From the IMG/VR virus record IMGVR_UViG_3300021057_000006, positions 1-44,737 of that record: DNA of 44,737 nt; one strand, 5' to 3'. Positions 39,467-44,737 of the stretch are shown here, one piece after another (within the stretch, counting starts at the first letter, position 1; each line of letters starts with the position of its first letter). The notes under the pieces are model-generated. The model worked only from the letters and a program-made list of their open reading frames with translations. It searched no databases and was not told where the DNA came from. Source of the stretch: a virus. A program made the position numbers and the translations under genes.

Positions 39467-39544
39467 TTAGGTTAGTAACATGCCTGCGATCATTAGAAAC
39501 GTGATCGCAATTGTTTGAAGAACGTAGATAAAAAACTCTTTCAA
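39467..39544 (-). CDS. Membrane micro-peptide (25 aa)
   Basis: TTG 39544 overlaps the upstream stop as TTGA, with GGAGG five bases before it. The peptide is one transmembrane helix (YVLQTIAITFLMIAGMLL). An 8-bp inverted repeat (39485-39492 with 39502-39509) lies inside it. It is supported by the overlap and a strong ribosome site. Confidence 0.4.
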   Translation of the reverse strand: MKEFFIYVLQTIAITFLMIAGMLLT

Positions 39545-39669
39545 GCTGCCTCCGATATTTTAAAGGGTTGACCGTTTACGGTTAAGACGTTACGAACTCT
39601 GACGCTAGCCGGTGTGTCTAGGATTAGAATGTCGCCCACTTTAATTCCATGAGTCATAAAGCCTTTCAT
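39541..39669 (-). CDS. Small beta-rich protein (42 aa)
   Basis: ATG 39669 overlaps the previous stop (ATGA). The product, HGIKVGDILILDTPASVRVRNVLTV-like, reads as a compact strand pair. Not recognised. Confidence 0.45.
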   Translation of the reverse strand: MKGFMTHGIKVGDILILDTPASVRVRNVLTVNGQPFKISEAA

Positions 39670-39929
39670 ACTTCAACCCTGTCGTAATACGGGTCATAAC
39701 CGTCTTCGGTGTAGCCGCCGATAGCTATATACTGCCTGCCGTTTTCTGCGTACACAGATGGATACTCAACTTCTAAGGGGATTTTGGTTTTTATTTCATT
39801 CATGGGTTTTGCTAAATAAAACCGCTCCACAGCATTCCCTTTGACCCCCTTGATGCTTCCCTCGCATCCACCATGACCAGGCCGTGAAGCGGTTGGGTTT
39901 AAATTTTTTTGTTTGTTGATTTTTGTCAT
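39666..39929 (-). CDS. First early-operon gene, hypothetical (up to 87 aa)
   Basis: The C-terminal 45 residues (from ATG 39803: PLEVEYPSVYAENGRQYIAIGG) look like a real small beta domain. The longer start at 39929 lies about 25 bases after the likely transcription start of the early promoter, but neither start has a ribosome site. It is the first product of the early operon. Confidence 0.45.
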   Translation of the reverse strand: MTKINKQKNLNPTASRPGHGGCEGSIKGVKGNAVERFYLAKPMNEIKTKIPLEVEYPSVYAENGRQYIAIGGYTEDGYDPYYDRVEV

Positions 39930-39961
39930 TTTTCAGAGGGAAAACTATTGAATGACCTTTG

Positions 39962-39989
39962 GTTATAAGCAAAAATGCAATAATGTAAA
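39962..39989 (-). promoter_or_regulatory. Main leftward early promoter
   Basis: On the minus strand TTTACA (39989-39984), a 16-base spacer and TATAAC (39967-39962), both one base from consensus, in a very AT-rich context. It would drive the long early operon, and two inverted repeats lie upstream at 40054-40067 and 40091-40111. Confidence 0.6.
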
Positions 39990-40053
39990 GCAAAATTGCA
40001 AAAAAATCAAAAAAAATTTTTACCCTTAATTTCTTATAGGGGAAAACACTAGG

Positions 40054-40067
40054 ACAAACCTGTTTGT
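40054..40067. promoter_or_regulatory. Operator-like inverted repeat ACAAAC-N2-GTTTGT
   Basis: A 6-2-6 inverted repeat between the repressor gene and the early promoter. Its size suits a helix-turn-helix dimer; which protein binds is unknown. Confidence 0.4.
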
Positions 40068-40090
40068 GTCACTGCTAGGTAAAAGACGAA

Positions 40091-40118
40091 AATTGTACAA
40101 GTTGTACAATTTTGTACA
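40091..40118. promoter_or_regulatory. Operator: perfect TTGTACAA-type palindrome and third half-site
   Basis: AATTGTACAA at 40091-40100 and its exact complement at 40102-40111 flank a single G; a third TTGTACA follows at 40112-40118, up to the last base of the repressor stop. Tandem palindromes beside a repressor gene are the usual build of phage operators. Confidence 0.6.
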
Positions 40119-40520
40119 CTATGCCTGTTCTATCCAGGCCATGATTTTTTGATAATCTTCAGGCCATAAAAGCGCTATTCTTCGCTCTAAATCCTGTATA
40201 CCCCTTTGGTCGCCTATTTTCTTTAACTCCCTGTGCTTTAATACTATGGACCGAAACCATTTACTAGGGGCATCGATATCTAGGCGGTAGTCCTCAATGC
40301 TTTTGACATCCGGATCTGTAAAGTATTGGACGCGAATCTTAAAGCCATTTGCAATTCTTCTTAAGGCTTTTTCCTTAGGTGGAGGATTACCTTGAATCCA
40401 GTTGTAGAATGCTCTTTGGCTCACCCCGCAAATAAGGGCAGCCTGATATGAGTTCTTTATTCCCTCATGTTCGCAAAGCTCATTAAGTCTTTTTACAATC
40501 ATTTTTTGTTCTTCGTTCAT
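40119..40520 (-). CDS. Phage repressor, Cro/CI-type helix-turn-helix
   Basis: A 133-residue protein. Residues 24-52 (SYQAALICGVSQRAFYNWIQ) form a lambda-repressor-like helix-turn-helix, followed by NPPPKEKALRRIANGFKI as typical of this fold. There is no S24 peptidase domain, so SOS-triggered self-cleavage is not expected. It is divergent from the initiator gene and just upstream of the early region. It probably keeps lysogeny by binding 40091-40118. Induction would need an antirepressor or another mechanism. Confidence 0.75.
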   Translation of the reverse strand: MNEEQKMIVKRLNELCEHEGIKNSYQAALICGVSQRAFYNWIQGNPPPKEKALRRIANGFKIRVQYFTDPDVKSIEDYRLDIDAPSKWFRSIVLKHRELKKIGDQRGIQDLERRIALLWPEDYQKIMAWIEQA

Positions 40521-40739
40521 TTAGAAGAGGCTTTAACGTACAGATTTGTTCACCAAGCTGTCATAGGCAATTTCCTGTGTTTTGGGTAGGGAAAAACCTG
40601 GGCCAAAATAGGGGCCACTAGCGAGGCATCAGGGAAACCATTAGAAATAATACTTGCTAAGTTCAGCAAATATGCATAAAAGGCATGGCAGGCAATCACC
40701 GCTGCTCACAATTGTTAAGCACCACATAACTATATTTTA

Positions 40740-40812
40740 ACCCCAATCCCCCTCTAGAACAGCTCACTGTCGCATATCCGGTGAGCTGCGGTGACTAGGG
40801 GCGGGTTGGGGT
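40740..40812. repeat. Long imperfect inverted repeat before the initiator gene
   Basis: ACCCCAATCCCCCTCTAG (40740-40757) pairs with 40795-40812 with a few mismatches; inside it CAGCTCAC (40760-40767) pairs exactly with 40781-40788. It ends 25 bases before the TTG start. It may be a terminator, an attenuator or a cruciform near the origin. The rest of 40521-40837 holds a small TTGCT/AGCAA hairpin and no gene that I can see. Confidence 0.5.
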
Positions 40813-40837
40813 GAATTAACTCCCAAGGAGGTTTTGA

Positions 40838-41623
40838 TTGAAGAAGAGGTTCACCGACACTGAAAAGTGGCAAGGCTGGTTCCGTAAGCTGAGCATAGAA
40901 CATAAGTTGCTATGGGTATACATTAACGACGCCTGCGATTGCACTGGAGTCTGGATACCAGACTTTGAACTAGCGGCATTTAAAATAGGTTGCGAAATAG
41001 ACCCAAAAGCGGCCACGGAAGCCTTTAAGGATCACATTGAGGTACTTAAAGATGGAAGGTGGTGGATTAGCGGTTTTATCGGATTCCAGTACGGTGAATT
41101 ATCAGAAAATTGCAAGCCACACCTAAGCATTCTTAAGGCCCTAAAGGGCCATGGATTACATTTAACACACAATTCTCGTAAGGGTATACAAAGGGTATAC
41201 AAAGGGTATCCAAAGGGTATACATACCCTTGAAGAAAAAGAAAAAGAAAAGGAAAAGGATAAAGAACAAGAAAAAGAAAGGAGAATCAGGTTTAAGGATA
41301 GGTTGAATAAGCTTTTCAATAGAAGGGATTCAACGGGTTGGAGCGTTAAGGAGGATTTGAAGTTGAGTGAGGTCCTGGAAAGACCAGAGGCCGACCTGGA
41401 AATAGATGAGATTGAGCGTTACTACACGTCAGGGGCTAAGTTTTTGAGACAGGACATTATGACCCTGCTCAACAACTGGACTGGGGAACTAGACCGGGCA
41501 AGGGCTAGGCTTGAAACCCCTACCAAGAAGGAAAGGTTTAGGTCGTATGAGGAGTATGAGGCTGCCATGGCTGAGAAAGCTCAAACAGGGCTAGAAGTTG
41601 TGAAGGAGGATGAAAATGAGTGA
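40838..41623 (+). CDS. Replication initiator (lambda O-like organiser)
   Basis: A 261-residue protein. The N-terminal 95 residues (FRKLSIEHKLLWVYINDACDC, then GVWIPDFELAAFKIG) resemble the winged-helix DNA-binding domains of phage replication organisers. The centre is a charged Lys/Glu linker (about 130-150). The C-terminal helical part precedes and probably loads DnaB, encoded next. TTG 40838 is the start, with AAGGAGG six bases away. The gene carries iterons within its coding sequence (41181-41229), as lambda O carries its origin. Confidence 0.72.
   Translation: MKKRFTDTEKWQGWFRKLSIEHKLLWVYINDACDCTGVWIPDFELAAFKIGCEIDPKAATEAFKDHIEVLKDGRWWISGFIGFQYGELSENCKPHLSILKALKGHGLHLTHNSRKGIQRVYKGYPKGIHTLEEKEKEKEKDKEQEKERRIRFKDRLNKLFNRRDSTGWSVKEDLKLSEVLERPEADLEIDEIERYYTSGAKFLRQDIMTLLNNWTGELDRARARLETPTKKERFRSYEEYEAAMAEKAQTGLEVVKEDENE
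41181..41229. repeat. Origin iterons inside the initiator gene
   Basis: AGGGTAT occurs at 41181, 41192, 41203 and 41214 (11-bp period), and an inverted copy ATACCCT is at 41223-41229. A purine-rich stretch of about 55 bases follows, which could be the unwinding region. This is the same plan as lambda ori within gene O. The same heptamer array occurs at 5108-5169. Confidence 0.82.
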
Positions 41624-42896
41624 TGTCCCGCACAACAAGGATGCAGAGGTGGCTATTATTTCCCGGCTACTCACATCGGATAATGTCGATGAGATTTTCA
41701 ATGCCCTCAATGCTGATCACTTCTTTATCCGTTCCCATCGCAAGATCTTTAGGGCAGCACAGACCGTGTTTAAAGCCAGTAAGCTCGTAGACTTGATCAC
41801 GGTGAGTCAGGAGCTTCGGGACCGTGGCGAAATTGAGGAGGTGGGTGGAGACTATGCGCTAGGGCAGTTAGTTGCCCCCAGGTTCCTGGGAAACTTAGAG
41901 GAGTGCGTTAAAGAACTTAAGAAGGCGCACACTAAGCGCAAACTCCTAGAGCTATCGGCTGACATCCAAATGATGCTTAATGAGGAGCTAGAGGAAACCC
42001 TGCCACAGTTTGAAGAGAAGATTCAGTCCATGCTCGAAGATAGTGGCGAGGAGGATAATGACATTCCCCGGGCTATAGAGGAGTTGGAGGAAGAAGTTCA
42101 GGCCATGCTCAGGGGTGATACCGTCACCGGTATTCCTATTGGCATTAACTCCATTGATGGCTGTTTTGGTGGGCTTCGTAAGGCTCACTACTACGCTGTT
42201 GCTGGTAGGCCGGGAACAGGAAAAACAAGTCTTGGAACTCAGGCGGTGTTGTATGCAGCTCAGAGGGGGAAAACTTGCTTGGTAATTTCCATTGAAATGA
42301 CCAGAGATCAAATTGTTTCGCGCATGGCCTGTCAGCTAGAACAACTCAACTACGACCTGATTTGCAAGAGAAAGGCTGATAAGGAAACGATTTTAAGGTA
42401 TCAGGCGGCTTATAGGAAGCTCAATAGACTGCCGTTGTTTGCTAGATGTGTTTCAATCATTAACGGGCCTCAGGTTAGATCAATGATCCGCAGATATGCC
42501 CGGAGGTATCAAGTGGAGTTGGTTGTGATCGATTACATTCAGCTCATCGATATTGGCGGTAAAGACATGCGAAGGAATGTGACTCAAGCTTCTCAGAACA
42601 TTCTCATGGCCTGCAAAGAAACAGGAGTAGCGGCCCTGGTGTTAGCCCAACTCAGTAGAGAGAGCGAGAGGGAGGGAAGGCCGAGACTGGGACACCTCAA
42701 AGAGTCAGGACAGATTGAGCAAGATGCTCATGGCGTGATTCTCATGTGGAGAGACGATGAAGTTGAAATGCTCAACCCATGGGACCCGGTGCCGATCATT
42801 GCCACGATTGCCAAGAACAGGAATGGGCCTAGTGGGTATGACCAAAAACTCTGGTTTAATGGAGATAGGCTGACTTTTAGGGAGAGGAATACATGA
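41616..42896 (+). CDS. dnaB: Replicative DNA helicase, DnaB family
   Basis: A 426-residue protein from ATG 41616 (AAGGAGGA five bases upstream; 41610 is too close). It has a DnaB N-terminal domain (6-105: HNKDAEVAIISRLL), a Walker A AGRPGTGKTS (196-205), Walker B LVVIDYIQL (302-310) and the C-terminal LRESGQIEQDAHGV-like arginine-finger region. It would be the ring helicase of the phage fork, loaded by the upstream initiator. It overlaps that gene by eight bases. Confidence 0.92.
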   Translation: MSDVPHNKDAEVAIISRLLTSDNVDEIFNALNADHFFIRSHRKIFRAAQTVFKASKLVDLITVSQELRDRGEIEEVGGDYALGQLVAPRFLGNLEECVKELKKAHTKRKLLELSADIQMMLNEELEETLPQFEEKIQSMLEDSGEEDNDIPRAIEELEEEVQAMLRGDTVTGIPIGINSIDGCFGGLRKAHYYAVAGRPGTGKTSLGTQAVLYAAQRGKTCLVISIEMTRDQIVSRMACQLEQLNYDLICKRKADKETILRYQAAYRKLNRLPLFARCVSIINGPQVRSMIRRYARRYQVELVVIDYIQLIDIGGKDMRRNVTQASQNILMACKETGVAALVLAQLSRESEREGRPRLGHLKESGQIEQDAHGVILMWRDDEVEMLNPWDPVPIIATIAKNRNGPSGYDQKLWFNGDRLTFRERNT

Positions 42897-43066
42897 ATAA
42901 ATTTCTAGAAGATCGACTCAAGGAAGTGAATGAGAAGCTTACTCTTATCCGCAACGGAATTGCTGAGATTCGAAGTGTTGGTATTGATGTCTTTGAAGAA
43001 AACAATCGGCGCGAAGCTCGTTTATGGTGGATTTCGCAAGGCAAATATTTTGAAGAGAAACTATGA
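42893..43066 (+). CDS. Small helical protein (57 aa)
   Basis: The start overlaps the helicase stop and the stop overlaps the next gene (ATGA). Residues 3-35 form an amphipathic helix (EDRLKEVNEKLTLIRNGI). Not recognised; the coupled position suggests a replication or recombination accessory. Confidence 0.55.
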   Translation: MNKFLEDRLKEVNEKLTLIRNGIAEIRSVGIDVFEENNRREARLWWISQGKYFEEKL

Positions 43067-43287
43067 AATACTCGGAACTGATATCCTCGAAAATTGAGTT
43101 AAAGCCCTTCAATATTCCAACAGAGATGGCTGTTATTCTGATAGGGCAAGAAAAACTTTTTAACAAGATGGTCTCAGCAGGGTGGATTAAACCAGTAGTT
43201 GACAAGAATCGATGTAGACTATGGAGCTATGAGGATGTGAAGACGTGTGCCTTCAGGCTCAAGAATGGGGAGTATCCTGAAAATTAG
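43063..43287 (+). CDS. Excisionase-like winged helix protein (74 aa)
   Basis: A 74-residue MerR/excisionase-type domain: MAVILIGQEKLFNKMVSAGWIKPV, then RLWSYEDVKTC, the usual helix-turn-helix followed by a wing with a W-x-Y-x-D-V signature. It lies beside the integrase and overlaps its stop by four bases on the other strand. It could direct excision as Xis, or be another regulator. Confidence 0.6.
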   Translation: MKYSELISSKIELKPFNIPTEMAVILIGQEKLFNKMVSAGWIKPVVDKNRCRLWSYEDVKTCAFRLKNGEYPEN

Positions 43288-44384
43288 CTTAGGACATGAA
43301 TATCTTTGTCACCCTTCGCGAGCTTGGCATAGTGGTGTTGCACTACGCGAACATCGTCACCCAACCACTCCGCAATCTTGTAAATCGATACGCCTCGACT
43401 CGCGAGAATAGAGGCAAATGAATGTCGCATTACGTGGGGCGTTACCCATTCGCACTTCTGAGACTTCATGTACTCCGTAAACGGTCGTCTAAAGTCATAT
43501 CGGTATCGCCACTTTCGGTGTTTGAGGTCGGCGTAGAGAACGAAGTCCAAGGGATCTAGTCCTTTAAGGTATTCTTTGAGAAAGGCTTTGAATGTCGGTG
43601 TCAGTGGAATAGCCCTCTCCTCCTTGTCCTTGATGAGAAACGAGCGCTCACCTTCTCTCAGTCTATCACCTTTAGCCTTGCGCACGTAGATCATGCCATG
43701 TTTGAGGTCAAACCAATCCCTGCGAGACTCCACAATTTCGTTGCGTCTTAACCCGGCATCGAAACCACAGTGGAGAATGAAGCGCAGTTCGTCATTCGGG
43801 GCCTCAGTGATTAATTTATTTTTAAGAGCCTTATCACACCACAGAATGCGTATCCCTGACTTCTCAAACTCCGGCCTTGGAACTGGGTTTGTCACCCTCA
43901 CTCTCTCAACCTCCACAGCCCAGCGCATGAAGACGCGAATGGCTCCTAGGTAGCCCATGATTGTGTTGTGGGTACGGTGTTTAACCCGATCATTGTCTTT
44001 TGAGATATTCTCGGTTCTCAGTAGTTCGCAGTAGTCCTCAATGTGCCTCGGATTGATATTCACCAAGGTGGTGTTCTCTGGAAGTGAATTGATGAAATGT
44101 TTAAGGATAGGTCGCTTATCAGAGATACTGCGAGGGGAGTATTTACCGGTCCTCTGTTGGTAGCCCAGGTATCGCTCTAGATCGTGCTCTAGGCTGGTGC
44201 CATGGTTTTTGACTATGGGGTTTACCTGAATTTCCTGAACCCTCTTAACGGCTTCAGATGGGTTTTTTGTTTCTAAATTTACCCAAAGCCTATTGCCTTT
44301 CACCATTTTGGAGTACCAATACCAGCCTTTAATGAGATAGATGTTTTTCACTTGGAGCCTGAATTTGTTAGCTTTGACTAACAA
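43284..44384 (-). CDS. int: Tyrosine recombinase integrase
   Basis: A 366-residue phage integrase. It has an N-terminal arm-binding segment (YLIKGWYWYSKMVKGNRLWVNL), a SAM-like core-binding domain (60-165) and the catalytic domain with Arg213 (GLRRNE), Lys238, His317 and Arg320 (HVMRHS), a His at 350/351 and nucleophile Tyr352. TTG 44384 lacks a ribosome site; GTG 44351 with AGG upstream is an alternative start that trims 11 residues. attP lies just beyond the start. Confidence 0.88.
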   Translation of the reverse strand: MLVKANKFRLQVKNIYLIKGWYWYSKMVKGNRLWVNLETKNPSEAVKRVQEIQVNPIVKNHGTSLEHDLERYLGYQQRTGKYSPRSISDKRPILKHFINSLPENTTLVNINPRHIEDYCELLRTENISKDNDRVKHRTHNTIMGYLGAIRVFMRWAVEVERVRVTNPVPRPEFEKSGIRILWCDKALKNKLITEAPNDELRFILHCGFDAGLRRNEIVESRRDWFDLKHGMIYVRKAKGDRLREGERSFLIKDKEERAIPLTPTFKAFLKEYLKGLDPLDFVLYADLKHRKWRYRYDFRRPFTEYMKSQKCEWVTPHVMRHSFASILASRGVSIYKIAEWLGDDVRVVQHHYAKLAKGDKDIHVLS

Positions 44385-44521
44385 ATTGCAATTCTATTTT
44401 GAGCCATTATGAGCCATTGAGAGGCAAAACGATGGCGGTCGCGACGAGGCTCGAACTCGCAACCCCCGCCGTGACAGTATGGAGTTCCCCATAGCCGTGA
44501 TAACACAAAACGACTAACAAA
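44364..44521. other. attP site with arm-type repeats
   Basis: A tRNA-Asp 3' half (44433-44477) is flanked by copies of GACTAACAAA at 44376-44385 and 44512-44521, and an inverted TTTGTTAG at 44364-44371. TGAGCCATT is repeated at 44400 and 44410. This is the usual build of attP: a core matching the end of a tRNA gene between integrase arm sites. The sequence is just upstream of int. Confidence 0.75.
44433..44477 (-). tRNA. 3' half of a tRNA-Asp(GTC) gene (attP core)
   Basis: Read on the minus strand: anticodon loop CTGTCAC (GTC), anticodon stem GGCGG, variable GGGTT, T-stem GCGAG, loop TTCGAGC, stem CTCGT, acceptor strand CGCGACC, discriminator G, then CCA. The G73 and GTC identify tRNA-Asp. 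The 5' half is absent (the anticodon stem has no partner), so this is not a working gene. On integration it would restore the 3' end of the host gene. Confidence 0.8.
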
Positions 44522-44566
44522 AACAATTTGACGCCCTAGATTCCTCCTGTTACCAAGGGCAAGGGG

Positions 44567-44737
44567 ATGAAACTAACAGGGCAAGAACTGAAGGAAGTCT
44601 TAAAACGTAACCCATCGCTAGCCGCCCTGAATACCGAGACCGCTACCCTGAGTAGGGTAAACCCCTTAAAACCCGCTATAACTAATCCTGGTGCGAAATT
44701 AGGGCATTCCCTGATTGACTCACATTCCAAGAAATAC
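44567..44737 (+). CDS. rusA: RusA-family resolvase (5' part; continues at 1)
   Basis: ATG 44567 opens the frame that continues through the junction into the RusA product ending at 487. Of its 57 codons in the window, 14 whole codons (and part of a 15th) lie before the terminal repeat. The extension holds L-K-R-N-P-S-L-A-A-L, a helix seen ahead of several phage RusA proteins. A purine-rich AAGGGCAAGGGG lies just upstream. Confidence 0.85.
   Translation, partial: MKLTGQELKEVLKRNPSLAALNTETATLSRVNPLKPAITNPGAKLGHSLIDSHSKKY
44611..44737. repeat. Direct terminal repeat, right copy
   Basis: Identical to 1-127 and therefore duplicated by the circular closure. Confidence 0.95.

Noticed and set aside
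41221-41280. GAA/AAG-rich run as a microsatellite
   Set aside because: It is a coding Lys/Glu linker of the initiator and is better explained as the unwinding region next to the iterons.
1-44737. CRISPR arrays and insertion sequences
   Set aside because: No regularly spaced repeats with unique spacers and no transposase-like gene or terminal inverted repeats were seen; the 11-bp arrays are iterons without spacers of CRISPR length.

Overview
The window is a complete circular genome of a temperate, short-tailed (podovirus-like) bacteriophage. Bases 1-127 and 44611-44737 are identical, so the sequence closes on itself with a unit length of 44,610 bp. The rusA gene runs across this junction. The host cannot be named from the sequence. 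It is a bacterium that uses Shine-Dalgarno sites and Sec-type signal peptides, and it has a tRNA-Asp(GTC) gene: the 3' half of such a gene, on the minus strand at 44433-44477, is the likely integration site.

Layout. (1) 44567-487 (across the junction): RusA resolvase. (2) 674-1936, minus: four coupled small genes with their own promoter and operator-like repeat. (3) 2198-5548: small genes, including DUF2283-like, helix-turn-helix and DUF3820-like products. These are separated by two long non-coding stretches (3009-3521 and 4032-4649) rich in inverted repeats and pseudoknot-like pairings. The second looks like a large structured RNA on the minus strand. (4) 5548-12418, plus: terminase large subunit, portal, scaffold-like protein, decoration-like protein and HK97-fold major capsid protein. 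(5) 12483-17083: proteins with signal peptides, a lysis cassette (XhlA-like holin, alpha/beta-hydrolase, M15 endolysin, small membrane protein) and a metallophosphoesterase. (6) 17124-28354: head-tail adaptor, nozzle-like and fibre-like proteins and large internal (ejection) proteins. (7) 28355-39929, minus: an early operon of about 45 mostly tiny genes, often joined by 4-bp ATGA overlaps. They encode many zinc-binding and membrane proteins, two Lar-like proteins, a DUF551-like protein, an Nmad1-like protein preceded by a C5-methyltransferase scar, a PD-(D/E)XK exonuclease and a probable ssDNA-binding protein. (8) 39930-40837: control region with repressor and operators. (9) 40838-43287, plus: initiator with internal iterons, DnaB helicase and an excisionase-like protein. 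(10) 43284-44566: tyrosine integrase and attP.

How it fits together. The repressor would hold the leftward early promoter (39962-39989) through nearby inverted repeats. Replication would start at iterons inside the initiator gene, as in lambda O, with DnaB loaded on the opened DNA. The same 11-bp-spaced heptamer forms a second array at 5108-5169, just before the packaging genes. Integrase and the excisionase-like protein act at attP. Late rightward genes build the capsid and tail and lyse the host. Most small proteins and both structured non-coding regions have no function I can assign.
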